DNA of 41,349 nt from Oscillospiraceae bacterium (GCA_018380115.1 JAGZUF010000022.1:1-41349); one strand, 5' to 3'; positions 24,173 to 32,541 are shown, counted from the first letter of the stretch. Made by a program: numbers and translations. The notes: generated by a model from the letters alone, not told the origin.

Positions 24173-24281
24173 GCTGCCCGCATCGCGGGCGGTGTTACCT
24201 GAACGCAGCGTCCGGCGCATCCCTCGAAAAGCTACCGCCGCTTCGTTCCAGGCATATCATATTAACGAGGAGAAAGCAAGC
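24173..24281 (+). promoter_or_regulatory. rpsO leader, possible S15 autoregulatory RNA
   Basis: The ~110-base leader opens with a CCCGC/GCGGG hairpin and contains further GC-rich complementary stretches up to the GAGGAG site at 24267. S15 represses its own mRNA through leader structures in several bacterial groups, with different folds in each. The length and position fit, but I cannot identify which structural class applies. Confidence 0.4.
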
Positions 24282-24539
24282 ATGGAAACGAAACAGAATA
24301 TCATCGCTTCCGCCCGTGTGCATGACACGGACACCGGTTCCCCCGAGGTGCAGGTGGCGCTGCTGACGGCGCGCATCAATCACCTCACCGAGCACCTGAA
24401 GGCCAACAAAAATGACCACCACAGCCGCCGCGGCCTGCTGAAGATGGTCGGCCGCCGCCGCAACCTTCTGGCCTACCTGCAGAAGAAGGATATCGAGCGC
24501 TACCGCGCCCTGATTGCAAAGCTCGGCCTGCGCAAGTAA
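24282..24539 (+). CDS. rpsO: 30S ribosomal protein S15
   Basis: S15 (85 residues, slightly shorter than the usual 88-89) binds the 16S rRNA central domain early in assembly. The conserved parts are DTGSPEVQVALLTARINHLTEHLK, then HHSRRGLLKMVGRRRNLLAYL and YRALIAKLGLRK. GAGGAG lies 9 bases upstream of the ATG. It precedes pnp as in most bacteria, with a terminator between them. Confidence 0.97.
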   Translation: METKQNIIASARVHDTDTGSPEVQVALLTARINHLTEHLKANKNDHHSRRGLLKMVGRRRNLLAYLQKKDIERYRALIAKLGLRK

Positions 24540-24546
24540 AGGTATG

Positions 24547-24580
24547 AAAAGGCAGACGGCAAAAGCCGTCTGCCTTTCCG
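24547..24580 (+). terminator. Terminator after rpsO
   Basis: AAAAGGCAGACGGC pairs with GCCGTCTGCCTTT across an AAAA loop. It limits rpsO readthrough into pnp. Confidence 0.82.
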
Positions 24581-24623
24581 TGTATTATTGTAACCCGGCA
24601 AAGCGCGGCGGGCACGCGCGTTG

Positions 24624-24674
24624 TTAGCAATGAATCGGGGGCTTTTGCCGAAAAAGCTTCGGATTTATTGCTAA
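24624..24674 (+). promoter_or_regulatory. Long hairpin in the pnp leader
   Basis: TTAGCAAT (24624-24631) pairs perfectly with ATTGCTAA (24667-24674). AATC/GATT continues the stem, and GCTTTT/AAAAGC forms the tip. There is no T-run after it. Its position about 40 bases before pnp recalls the RNase III-processed hairpin through which PNPase autoregulates in E. coli; a similar role here is inference. Confidence 0.6.
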
Positions 24675-24722
24675 AACCGCACACCTGCCATGCGATGCCC
24701 GAAATATTAAGGAGGCAAGACA

Positions 24723-26855
24723 ATGGCATTGGAATTCGCATCCAAAAAAGAAACGTTCCCCAATTACCGCAAATTTGAAACCACGCTGGCGGGCCGCCCG
24801 TTCGTGGTGGAGACGGGCAAAATGTGCGCCCTCTCTTCCGGCAGCTGCATGGTGAGCTATGGTGACACGCGCGTGCTGTGCAACGTCACCATGAGCGACA
24901 AGCCCCGCGAGGGCATCGACTTCTTCCCCCTCAGCGTAGATTTTGAAGAGAAACTGTACTCTGTGGGCCGCATTCCCGGCAGCTTCATGCGCCGCGAGGG
25001 CCGCCCCGGCGAAAAGGCTGTGCTCACCTCCCGCGTTATCGACCGCCCCATCCGCCCGCTGTTCCCGAAGGATATGCGCAACGATGTCTCTGTGGTGATG
25101 ACGGTGATGAGCGTGGATCAGGACTGCAGCCCGGAGATTGCCGGCATGATCGGCACCTCCATCGCCATCTCTATCTCCCAGATTCCCTGGAAGGGCCCCA
25201 TCGCGGGCGTCATCATGGGCCTTGTAGACGGCCAGCTGGTGGTAAACCCCACGCTGGAGCAGCGTGAAAAGAGCGACTTGCACCTGACAGTGGCCGCCAG
25301 CATGGAGAAAATTGTGATGATAGAGGCAGGCGCCAACGAGGTGGACGAGCACACCATGCTGCGCGCCATCAAAGAGGCCCATGCCGAAATCAAGAAGATG
25401 ATAGAGTTTATCAGCGGCATCGTGGCTGAGATCGGCAAGCCGAAGATAGAGTTCCAGTCCATGGAGCTGGATCACGACCTGTTCGAGGCCGTGAAGGCGG
25501 AGTTCCTGGATGACTTTAAGGCAGCTATGGACACCGACGACAAGACGGTGCGCGATGCACGCCTTCTGCCCATCCGCGACAAGCTCAGCGAAAAATATGC
25601 CGAGCAGTGGGGCGAGGGCACCATTGAGGAACTGATGTACAAGATGCAGAAGTTCGTGGTGCGCCGCTGGCTGCTGGATGAAGGCAAGCGCGTGGATGGC
25701 CGCGGCATCAATGAGATCCGCCCGCTGGCCGCTGAAGTGGGCCTCCTGCCCCGTGTGCACGGCTCCGGCATGTTTACCCGCGGCCAGACGCAGGTGCTGA
25801 CGGCGGCTACGCTGTCCGGTATGCGAGATGCGCAAATCATCGACGATATCTCCACCGATGAGACAAAGCGCTATATGCACCACTACAATTTCCCGCCCTA
25901 TTCCGTGGGCGAGGCGCGTGCGCCCCGCAGCCCCGGCCGCCGCGAGATAGGCCACGGCGCCCTGGCAGAGCGCGCGCTGCTGCCCGTGCTCCCCACAGTG
26001 GAAGAGTTCCCCTACGCCATGCGCCTTGTCTCTGAGGTGCTGTCCTCCAACGGCTCTACCAGCCAGGCATCCATCTGCGGCTCCACGCTGGCGCTTATGG
26101 ATGCAGGCGTTCCCATCAAGGCGCCTGTGGCTGGCATCTCCTGCGGCCTCATCACCGAGGGCGAGCGCTGGATGACCATGCTGGACATTCAGGGCGTGGA
26201 GGACTTCCACGGCGACATGGACTTCAAGGTGGGCGGCACCCGCAACGGTATCACCGCCATCCAGATGGATATCAAGGTGGACGGCCTGACGTATGACATC
26301 ATCGAGGAAGCCTTTGAAAAATGCCGCAAGGGCCGCCTGTATATTCTGGACGAGATCATGAAGCCCGTCATTGCCGAGCCGCGCGCCGAGCTTTCGAAAT
26401 ATGCGCCGAAGATGCTCACCATCAAAATCGACGTGGACAAAATCAAGGACGTTATCGGCAAGGGCGGCAAGGTCATTCAGGAGATTTGCGCCAACTGCAA
26501 CTGCAAAATTGACGTGGAAGAGGACGGCAGCGTCTTTATCAGCGCCATTAATGTGGAAGACGGCGAGCGCGCCCTGCATACCATCAAGACCATTGTGGAA
26601 GACCCGGAGATCGGCGCCATCTACAAGGGCCGCGTGACGCGTCTGATGACGTTCGGTGCCTTTGTGGAGATAGCCCCGGGCAAGGAAGGTCTTGTGCACA
26701 TCTCGAAGCTGGATACAAAGCGTGTAGAAAAGGTGGAGGATGTAGTCGCTGTAGGCGACGAACTGCTGGTGAAGGTGACGGAGATAGACCAGCAGGGCCG
26801 CATCAACCTCTCCCGCAAGGACGCTTTGGCAGATTTGGCCGCAAAGCAGAAGTAA
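24723..26855 (+). CDS. pnp: Polynucleotide phosphorylase
   Basis: PNPase (710 residues) is a phosphorolytic 3'-5' exoribonuclease of mRNA decay. Two RNase PH domains (about 10-145 and 310-545) flank a helical domain. The first has PGSFMRREGRPGEKAVLTSRVIDRPIRPLF and the second GQTQVLTAATL and SSNGSTSQASICGSTLALMDAGVP, the phosphate-binding SxGSxS region. A KH domain (IKDVIGKGGKVIQEI) and an S1 domain (YKGRVTRLMTFGAFVEIAPGKEGLVHIS) end the protein. AAGGAGG precedes the ATG at 24723. It probably works with NrnA, encoded at 19641, in RNA turnover. Confidence 0.97.
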   Translation: MALEFASKKETFPNYRKFETTLAGRPFVVETGKMCALSSGSCMVSYGDTRVLCNVTMSDKPREGIDFFPLSVDFEEKLYSVGRIPGSFMRREGRPGEKAVLTSRVIDRPIRPLFPKDMRNDVSVVMTVMSVDQDCSPEIAGMIGTSIAISISQIPWKGPIAGVIMGLVDGQLVVNPTLEQREKSDLHLTVAASMEKIVMIEAGANEVDEHTMLRAIKEAHAEIKKMIEFISGIVAEIGKPKIEFQSMELDHDLFEAVKAEFLDDFKAAMDTDDKTVRDARLLPIRDKLSEKYAEQWGEGTIEELMYKMQKFVVRRWLLDEGKRVDGRGINEIRPLAAEVGLLPRVHGSGMFTRGQTQVLTAATLSGMRDAQIIDDISTDETKRYMHHYNFPPYSVGEARAPRSPGRREIGHGALAERALLPVLPTVEEFPYAMRLVSEVLSSNGSTSQASICGSTLALMDAGVPIKAPVAGISCGLITEGERWMTMLDIQGVEDFHGDMDFKVGGTRNGITAIQMDIKVDGLTYDIIEEAFEKCRKGRLYILDEIMKPVIAEPRAELSKYAPKMLTIKIDVDKIKDVIGKGGKVIQEICANCNCKIDVEEDGSVFISAINVEDGERALHTIKTIVEDPEIGAIYKGRVTRLMTFGAFVEIAPGKEGLVHISKLDTKRVEKVEDVVAVGDELLVKVTEIDQQGRINLSRKDALADLAAKQK

Positions 26856-26887
26856 GTTTTCCGTTTTTGGATTTTATTCAGAAAAGA

Positions 26888-26928
26888 AAAGGCAGCGCAA
26901 GGGCTATCGGCCCTGCACTGCCTTTTTT
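26888..26928 (+). terminator. Terminator after pnp
   Basis: GGCAG...CTGCC and GGGC...GCCC arms form a two-part stem across TATCG, followed by TTTTTT. Confidence 0.85.
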
Positions 26929-27259
26929 AATTCAGAAGCGCATCTGCAGCCCGGGGCGGAAGATGTATGCGGCGGACGCAGGGGGCTGAACTAGCGCTCT
27001 TGCGCCGGGTTCCTTTTTATACACCGGCCCGTACCGGCTGAAGCTCTCCTGCATATGACAGACAAGGAAGGTCTCCTCTTGCCTTCTGCCCGTGCAAAAA
27101 AGAATGCCTTATGCCAAAAATGGCGCGCGGCACGGCCTTTAGAGTAGTTTGTGTCACAGGCTGCTTTCCGGCATTTTTCTTGCTGCTGTGTATGCTGTAA
27201 TGAGGATGAGCAGGGGCTTGTCCTCTCTGCCGGGATGTAAAAAGAAAGAAGGGAATGTG
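26929..27259. other. Intergenic region, nothing recognised
   Basis: About 330 bases between the pnp terminator and the secreted-protein gene show no coding frame with a ribosome binding site and no clear -35/-10 pair. Confidence 0.4.
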
Positions 27260-27988
27260 ATGCTGCAAGGAAGAAAAGGCAAAGGCATGTGCGCTGTGCT
27301 GCTGATGCTTGTGATGTGCTTTGGCCCTGTGCCTGCTGAAGCACAGGCAGAGGGTGCGCCGCCCGACAGTGCAAGGCGGTACACGGTGGAATATACGGTA
27401 AACGGCACCCGCTGGCCGGACTGGACCTTTATCACACAGGCCGAAAGCGCTGCACAGGCCCTGGCGGCCGCGCCGGATCATCTGAGGGAATTGGGCGGTG
27501 ACTATGAAAAACTGCCGCAGCTGCAGGCAGAAGGCACAGTGCTCACTGTGGCGTACCGGACGAAAGTCCGCCTTGCCAGTGCGCTTGTGGTGAAGTCGGA
27601 TTATTATAACGGGGACGGTGCACTGGCCGGTACAGTGGTGCAGGAATATGAGGCGCCGGCCGGTGAGCGGGCAGTAATCGATTATTTGGAGGGCTCGCTG
27701 GAGGGGATAGAATACATACCTGTGCGTCTCGTCCTTCAGGCCACGCCCTTTGCAGACAGCGATTCCACAGATGAGACGCGGCTGGCCCTCACAGACAATA
27801 TCTGCTGCGGGGAAGGCGTCCACTATTTGCTGCTGGTGCGCTTTGAACAAAGACAGCCCGGGCAGGAGGGCCAGGTGGCCTGTAAAAACGATGCCCTTCA
27901 GGCTATGGCCTCCAGCGCGGCTCAGGTTGAGATGCAGCCGGCTGCCCATCCGGTGCAGGTGACGGCAGGCGGGGTATTCCAAGCCTGA
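27260..27988 (+). CDS. Secreted protein of unknown function
   Basis: I do not recognise this 242-residue protein. It has a clear signal peptide: a basic start (LQGRKGKGM), a hydrophobic core (CAVLLMLVMCFGPV) and a likely AEA cleavage site near residue 26. The mature part begins RRYTVEYTVNGTRWPDW and is rich in beta-prone stretches, with two short motifs ending in paired cysteines (DNICCGEG). There is no lipobox and no sortase motif. The ATG at 27260 has GAAGGG 8 bases upstream. It stands alone just before the tRNA and the mobile element. Confidence 0.75.
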   Translation: MLQGRKGKGMCAVLLMLVMCFGPVPAEAQAEGAPPDSARRYTVEYTVNGTRWPDWTFITQAESAAQALAAAPDHLRELGGDYEKLPQLQAEGTVLTVAYRTKVRLASALVVKSDYYNGDGALAGTVVQEYEAPAGERAVIDYLEGSLEGIEYIPVRLVLQATPFADSDSTDETRLALTDNICCGEGVHYLLLVRFEQRQPGQEGQVACKNDALQAMASSAAQVEMQPAAHPVQVTAGGVFQA

Positions 27989-28046
27989 AACATGCAGGTG
28001 TGTATGCCGGGTATTCAAGATATGCGGCCGAGAATCAGAAAATATA

Positions 28047-28075
28047 TTGACATCGCTTCGCATATGTGTTATTAT
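28047..28075 (+). promoter_or_regulatory. Promoter of the initiator tRNA
   Basis: A perfect TTGACA (28047-28052) and TATTAT (28070-28075) are spaced by 17 bp. A hairpin (AGCACCC/GGGGTGCT, 28081-28098) lies between it and the tRNA. Confidence 0.8.
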
Positions 28076-28103
28076 AATCAAGCACCCAATGGGGTGCTGA
28101 TAT

Positions 28104-28180
<77 letters not shown>

Positions 28181-28182
28181 TA

Positions 28183-28227
28183 TCGAGTGTTCATAACGGA
28201 TTTGATGTTATGAACACTCGATTTTTT
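28183..28227 (+). terminator. Terminator of the tRNA
   Basis: TCGAGTGTTCATAAC (28183-28197) pairs perfectly with GTTATGAACACTCGA (28207-28221), followed by TTTTTT. It lies 2 bases after the tRNA. Its left arm closely matches, in inverted form, a site at 41061-41082. Confidence 0.93.
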
Positions 28228-28238
28228 ATGCTTCTTTT

Positions 28239-28265
28239 GGAGAGCAGGCATTTTGCCTGCTCTCC
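28239..28265. terminator. Hairpin after the recombinase gene
   Basis: GGAGAGCAGGC pairs perfectly with GCCTGCTCTCC across ATTTT, 4 bases past the recombinase stop. A T-run is lacking on the minus strand, so it may be an end structure rather than a full terminator. Confidence 0.55.
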
Positions 28266-28269
28266 TTCG

Positions 28270-29970
28270 TTATGCGGGGATATATTCCACGGCCACGCCC
28301 TGCCTTGTTTCGGAGATATAATGGCTTGTCAGAGGCGCTGCCGGGATGTCGATGTACCCCACAAAGCGGTAGTGAATTGTGATGCGCTGTGTTCTACTTT
28401 TTCCGACGCCCTGCGTTTCGTACACCTCGATATGGTCAATAAGCTCCCGCAGCAGCGGTGCTGTCAGCTCGTCCATCTGCATAAACTTTCGGATGGCAGC
28501 GATAAACTTGTCCTTATTGGCCGCTTGCCGTTCCGCCTCCGCAATTTGCTCCCGGAGCTGTGGGATCTTCGCTTTCAAGGCAAGCTGCTCTACATCGTAT
28601 TCGTGGGTAATTTGCAGGAAGCCCTCGTCGGAAAGAAGCCCTTCCGCATTCTTTTCAAAGGCCTTTTTGTAGAGTCGGGACACGGTTTCTGTTCGCATCC
28701 GTGCCTTTTGCAGCTCTCCCTCAAGGTGCTTCTTTTCCTCTGCGATTTCCCAGTTGGACTTGCGTTCCAGAAGGTCGGCGAACATTGGCTCGTCGTCCCG
28801 CAGAAATTGCGCCATTCGTTGTAGCTCCAGTTTTACCACCTGCTCGATAGCGTCCGCCCGCACATAGTGCCGGGTCGGGCAACTGCCACGGTAATCTTTT
28901 ACATAATTGGAACAGGAGAAAAAGCATATATTCTTATTGATGGTGTTGACATGATACCACAGCTTGTGACCGCAGTCGGCGCAGTACAGCAGATCAGAAA
29001 AGATGCTCTTTTCGCCATTCTCCGATTTCGGCGCACGGCGCTTTGTCCGCTTGATGACCTTCTTTTGTACCTGCTCAAAGGTGTCCCGGTCGACAATCGG
29101 CTCGTGAACATCCTTGAAGATGACCCAGTTTTCTTCCGGGTTATCGATGCGGGTCTTATCCTTGAAGGATTTAGAGTAGGTCTTGAAATTGATCACATCG
29201 CCGCAGTATTCCTGCTGGGTCAGGATTTTACGAATGGTGCTGTTTTTCCATCGGTAAGGGTTTGGCTGCGTCTTTTTGCCGCCCCTGCCAATGCCTTTTT
29301 CGTGCCAGTACGCTGTGCAGTTGAGAATCCCATTTTCCTGTAAAATGCGGGCAATGGTGTCGTTGCCCTTACCCTCCAGACACATACGAAAAATGTCCCG
29401 CACCACCTGAGCGGCCTCCGGGTCAATGATCCAGTGCTTTTTGTTCAGCGGGTCTTTCCTGTAGCCGTAGGGCGGCTGGCCCAGCGGTTCGCCGGAATTG
29501 CCCCGGATACGATGGGCAGACCGCACCTTGCGGCTGATGTCCCGGGCGTACATCTCGTTCATCACATTTCGAAATGGGGCAAGCTCATTTTCGCCGTCAT
29601 CGCTGTCTACGCAGTCATTCACCGCAATGAAACGGATATTGTGTTCCGGGAAGAAGGTGTCTGTGTAGTACCCAACACCGAGATAATCTCTGCCAAGCCG
29701 GGACATATCCTTGACGATGACCGCTGTCACATAGCCCATTTCGACATCCTCAATCATTTTCTGAAAAGACGGACGGTTGAAATTCGTGCCGGTATAACCG
29801 TCGTCCACATAGAAACGGGTATTACCGAGGCTATTTTCTTTGGCGTATTTCTGCAATAAACGCTTTTGATTGGCTACGGAGTTACTGTCGCCTTCCGCTC
29901 CATCATCACGGGACAGGCGGCAGTACAGCGCTGTTAATCCCAATTGTTCTTTTTTCTTTTTCGACTGCAT
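28270..29970 (-). CDS. Large serine recombinase (TnpX-like)
   Basis: This 566-residue site-specific recombinase integrates and excises the element. The N-terminal catalytic domain has TALYCRLSRDD with the nucleophile Ser20, then GYTGTNFNRPSF, VKDMSRLGRDYLGVGYY and RNVMNEMYARDISRKVRSA. The recombinase domain (PYGYRKDP to RKILTQQEYCGDV) follows. A zinc ribbon comes next (YCADCGHKLWYHV and FFSCSNY). A coiled-coil region (about 390-500) and a DUF4368-like tail end the protein. The ATG at 29970 has GGAAGGAGG upstream. The gene points toward the tRNA, as expected for an integrase at an element end, and overlaps tnpW by 36 bases. Confidence 0.92.
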   Translation of the reverse strand: MQSKKKKEQLGLTALYCRLSRDDGAEGDSNSVANQKRLLQKYAKENSLGNTRFYVDDGYTGTNFNRPSFQKMIEDVEMGYVTAVIVKDMSRLGRDYLGVGYYTDTFFPEHNIRFIAVNDCVDSDDGENELAPFRNVMNEMYARDISRKVRSAHRIRGNSGEPLGQPPYGYRKDPLNKKHWIIDPEAAQVVRDIFRMCLEGKGNDTIARILQENGILNCTAYWHEKGIGRGGKKTQPNPYRWKNSTIRKILTQQEYCGDVINFKTYSKSFKDKTRIDNPEENWVIFKDVHEPIVDRDTFEQVQKKVIKRTKRRAPKSENGEKSIFSDLLYCADCGHKLWYHVNTINKNICFFSCSNYVKDYRGSCPTRHYVRADAIEQVVKLELQRMAQFLRDDEPMFADLLERKSNWEIAEEKKHLEGELQKARMRTETVSRLYKKAFEKNAEGLLSDEGFLQITHEYDVEQLALKAKIPQLREQIAEAERQAANKDKFIAAIRKFMQMDELTAPLLRELIDHIEVYETQGVGKSRTQRITIHYRFVGYIDIPAAPLTSHYISETRQGVAVEYIPA

Positions 29971-30203
29971 AAGTCCTCCTTCCCGGCAGCCGAACACACA
30001 TATTCCGCTGCTATTGTATCGGATGCTTGACCGGGCGTCAAAGGTATGAGATTGCTGACCACCGTTCTTTGTACACGGTCACGCAGATTGGTTTGAGAGC
30101 TGCGCTCAAATTCTGCAGAAACAAAATAGGTCACATCCCCAATTTTGTATTCGTGGACTTTTCCGTCGGATACGCCGACGATCCAATTCGTTTGCCGCTT
30201 CAT
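29934..30203 (-). CDS. TnpW family transposon protein
   Basis: This 89-residue protein matches the TnpW family of Tn4451-like elements: GKVHEYKIGDVTYFVSAEFERSSQTNLRDRVQR. Function is unknown; such genes travel beside large serine recombinases. ATAAGGAGTG precedes the ATG. The C-terminus overlaps the recombinase start, so expression is probably coupled. Confidence 0.82.
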   Translation of the reverse strand: MKRQTNWIVGVSDGKVHEYKIGDVTYFVSAEFERSSQTNLRDRVQRTVVSNLIPLTPGQASDTIAAEYVCSAAGKEDLCSRKRKKNNWD

Positions 30204-30216
30204 TTTCTATCACTCC

Positions 30217-31068
30217 TTATCGTTCCTCCCGCCCACGCTGGCGGATGAGGTATTTGCGGTAATGCTCGCAGGCTTTGAGAACGAAGTCCTCAAGCTGCCG
30301 TGGGTTGGCATCTGGCGCAAATTCTCGCAGCTTTTCGGTGGGTATCTTCACTGTCTCCCGCTGGTTCGGTTTTTCTTCGCTCATAAGGAACTGGATCACA
30401 TCCTTCGTCAGCAGCCCTTCACGGTCGGCCTTGTGCATTCGCCATGCCTGCGAATAAGATGGCGTGCAGTCGTTGATCTCACATTGCTCCAGCACATCCC
30501 GCTGGCTGTATTCATCGAGATAGGACAACTCCACGCCGACAGAGAACGCAATTTCTTCCTTGTCCATCTTTTCCAGCAATTCCGGGATGAGGTAGGTCAG
30601 GCGAATATAGCGCTGAACCTGCCTGCCACTGTCTGTATCGGAAATATCATCCCGGGACTTGTGGCCAACTTGTCCACAAGCGATTCCCTGATGGGACAGT
30701 GCTTCCATTTTCAACTTGTAAGCATACGCCTTTTCACTGGGCAGAATATGCTCCCGGTGCAGATTGCTGTCCACCAAGGCAATGGCGGCGGCATCCCGGT
30801 CAAGGGTGTAAATCAGCACGGGAACTTCTGTCAGACCTGCCTTCCGGGCAGCATACAGGCGGCGGTGTCCGCTGATGACTTCATATTCATCGCTGTTTTC
30901 AACGGAACGGACGATCAACGGGGAAAGAACACCATTCTCCCGGATACTTTCCGAAAGAGCAGCCATCTCCTCGTTGTCCTGTACCTTGTAGGGATGGCCT
31001 TCAAACGGACGCAGCTGTTCAATTCTTAAGAGCGCCGGTTTCATTGGCACTGTGTTTTTGTTATTCAT
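30217..31068 (-). CDS. ParB/Spo0J-like partition protein
   Basis: This 283-residue protein carries an N-terminal ParB nuclease-like domain (RIEQLRPFEGHPYKVQDNEEMAALSESIRENGVLSPLIVR, then VISGHRRLYAARKAGLTEVPV, the GxRR/H box) and a KorB-like HTH region (VGVELSYLDEYSQRDVLEQCEI). No parA partner is present. In such elements it may act in stability or regulation of replication. The ATG at 31068 has AAGAAGG upstream; an in-frame start at 31107 lies in the intergenic region. It precedes tnpW by 13 bases. Confidence 0.9.
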   Translation of the reverse strand: MNNKNTVPMKPALLRIEQLRPFEGHPYKVQDNEEMAALSESIRENGVLSPLIVRSVENSDEYEVISGHRRLYAARKAGLTEVPVLIYTLDRDAAAIALVDSNLHREHILPSEKAYAYKLKMEALSHQGIACGQVGHKSRDDISDTDSGRQVQRYIRLTYLIPELLEKMDKEEIAFSVGVELSYLDEYSQRDVLEQCEINDCTPSYSQAWRMHKADREGLLTKDVIQFLMSEEKPNQRETVKIPTEKLREFAPDANPRQLEDFVLKACEHYRKYLIRQRGREER

Positions 31069-31117
31069 TGTTGACCTTCTTTCTCTTTTTCGGATAGTAA
31101 ATATCACTCTCTAAGTC

Positions 31118-31507
31118 TTATTTCCTTCCGATTCCCGGACTTCTGGAATTCCGAAAATCGGACTTTTGGGTAAACTCCTTTAAGTAGATGCGGTTGGCCT
31201 TGCCCTGCCCCTGACGGCGGCGCACGATAAGGTCGGCTGCATCCAGTTCTGCAAACAGGCGGCAGACCTTTTCGTGTCCGAAATGCAGCAGTTCCTGCGC
31301 CTGATGGATGGTGAAATATTGGTAGACCCGACCGTGCTCGTCTTTCCAGTCGTTCTTCTCGGATAGGGACAGCCGATCCAGCAGCAGGCCGTAGAGCATC
31401 TTGGCATCGGTGGAAACAGTTTGGTAAATCTCATCTGTGAACAGCAGCTTTGGGATACGGTAAAAGGTGAAATGTTCGGAGTCGTTGACTGTAAAATATG
31501 GGTTCAT
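31118..31507 (-). CDS. RepA_N-type replication initiator domain protein
   Basis: This 129-residue protein is little more than the RepA N-terminal winged-helix domain: MNPYFTVNDSEHFTFYRIPKLLF, LLLDRLSLSEKN, YQYFTIHQAQELLHFGHEKVCRLFAELDAADLIVRRRQGQGK. Plasmid RepA_N initiators are two to three times longer, so it is either a short element-specific version or a truncated copy; the end (GIGRK) shows no break of frame visible here. GGAGG precedes the ATG at 31507. It may drive rolling or theta replication of the excised circle near the repeats at 32272-32387 (inference). Confidence 0.82.
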   Translation of the reverse strand: MNPYFTVNDSEHFTFYRIPKLLFTDEIYQTVSTDAKMLYGLLLDRLSLSEKNDWKDEHGRVYQYFTIHQAQELLHFGHEKVCRLFAELDAADLIVRRRQGQGKANRIYLKEFTQKSDFRNSRSPGIGRK

Positions 31508-31632
31508 TGAATTCCTCCTTTCGCTTGAATTTGTCACGCTTTTCAAAGCGGATTTTTGAGGTTAAGGTGTTGCTGTATTGCTTGGGTTGATTTGGGTTCA
31601 AAAAAGCCTTGTATTTCAGGGCTGTCCGCACC

Positions 31633-31998
31633 TTAAAAGCGTGACGCCGATGCCCGCTTTCGGCGCTGCCGTTCGGCTGCCTTCAGCCGTTTCTGCTTGG
31701 CGGCGCAGGCCGGACAATAACGCTGATTCTTCGCCCTCGACGCAAACGCCTGACGGCACAGCACACAGCGCTTGCCGTCGGTCGGCTTCATTATCTCGGC
31801 GTGCAGCCCTTCGTCCACTGGGAGCACGGCGTTTTTGAAATAGTTGCAGTAGATGCCATATTTGCTGATGCTCTGGACGCAAACGCAGGGCTCGCCGTCG
31901 TCCAGCAGCAGGCAGTTGCCGCCATCGTAATTGGCGCACAGCTTCCGCAACAGGGCGTTGACCCTTTTCGCCTGCTGCGGCGTAATTTTGATGACCAT
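31633..31998 (-). CDS. Cysteine-rich VLP domain protein
   Basis: This 121-residue protein has the Cys_rich_VLP pattern. ANYDGGNCLLLDDGEPCVCVQSI carries a first cysteine cluster, YCNYFKNAVLPVDEGLHAEI includes the VLP motif, and GKRCVLCRQAF with NQRYCPACAAKQKR gives a second zinc-binding pair. The Arg/Lys-rich tail suggests nucleic-acid binding. The domain is typical of Clostridia mobile elements; function unknown. GAGGAGG precedes the ATG at 31998. Confidence 0.88.
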   Translation of the reverse strand: MVIKITPQQAKRVNALLRKLCANYDGGNCLLLDDGEPCVCVQSISKYGIYCNYFKNAVLPVDEGLHAEIMKPTDGKRCVLCRQAFASRAKNQRYCPACAAKQKRLKAAERQRRKRASASRF

Positions 31999-32271
31999 TG
32001 GAAAGCCTCCTCTCACTTGTTACTAAAACGGGTAGGTGTTTGGTGACCCTCTTTCAGAAATTTTTCTGTGATTCAACTTTCAAGGTACATATGAAAGGCC
32101 ACCAGAGCTGCGGACTACGCCGAAATCTTCTAGCGCCCTCTCACTTTCTATTTGCCGAATTTTTCTGCGAAATTCCCACACTATTTCAAAAAAATTTCTT
32201 CCGCCACTATCAAGGCACACAAGATGGTCCCCTCAATAGATAGCCAGCGAGAAGGCTGATTTTTTAACCCC

Positions 32272-32387
32272 CTACTAACCAACTGGGAAAATTTTTCGGA
32301 TTTGAACGAAAGATTTTGAAATTTTCTCTCTACCAACCAACTGGGAAATTTTTCTCGATTTGTACGAAGCTATTTTTCAAATTTTTC
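32272..32387 (+). repeat. 58-bp imperfect tandem repeat, two copies
   Basis: Copy 1 starts CTACTAACCAACTGGGAAAA at 32272 and copy 2 starts CTACCAACCAACTGGGAAAT at 32330. Each continues TTTTTC, GATTTG, ACGAA and a run of AATTTT-like bases. A third, decayed A+T-rich stretch (about 32140-32200) lies upstream. The layout recalls iterons, the initiator-binding repeats of replication origins. Confidence 0.75.
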
Positions 32388-32395
32388 TTAAAGTT

Positions 32396-32441
32396 GCAAA
32401 AAAGGCACAGCCAACGGATCAATCCGAAGGCTGTGCCTCTT
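32396..32441. terminator. Terminator-like hairpin before the cargo operon
   Basis: GGCACAGCC (32404-32412) pairs with GGCTGTGCC (32429-32437); an inner CGGAT/ATCCG stem extends it. A six-base A-run on the left makes it a good minus-strand terminator, and TCTTTG on the right a weaker plus-strand one. It insulates the operon at 32542. Confidence 0.75.
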
Positions 32442-32481
32442 TGCTTATGAAATTCGTTTCCGCCTATTTTCGCTACGCTAC

Positions 32482-32510
32482 TTGAGAAAATGATAGGTTT
32501 ATGGTATAAT
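32482..32510 (+). promoter_or_regulatory. Promoter of the XRE-hsd operon
   Basis: TTGAGA (32482-32487) and a perfect TATAAT (32505-32510) are spaced by 17 bp. The start near 32517 leaves a 25-base leader before the XRE gene. Confidence 0.85.
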
Positions 32511-32541
32511 GCTGTTAATCTTCTGGAAGGAGAATTGTTTG

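Larger units (their letters stand above)
31999..32481. other. A+T-rich non-coding spacer, possible origin region
   Basis: About 500 bases between divergent blocks (minus-strand maintenance genes, plus-strand cargo) have no gene. They contain TTTTC/AAATTTT-rich DNA, a 58-bp tandem repeat and a terminator. A replication or transfer origin would fit this place, but no nick-site motif was recognised. Confidence 0.45.

Noticed and set aside
24624..26699. 691-codon open frame antisense to pnp
   Set aside because: It mirrors pnp codon structure (His/Ala/Leu-rich) and has no start signal or recognisable domain; pnp is certain.
32272..32387. CRISPR array
   Set aside because: Only two units, the repeats fill nearly the whole 58-bp period without distinct spacers, and no cas genes are present.
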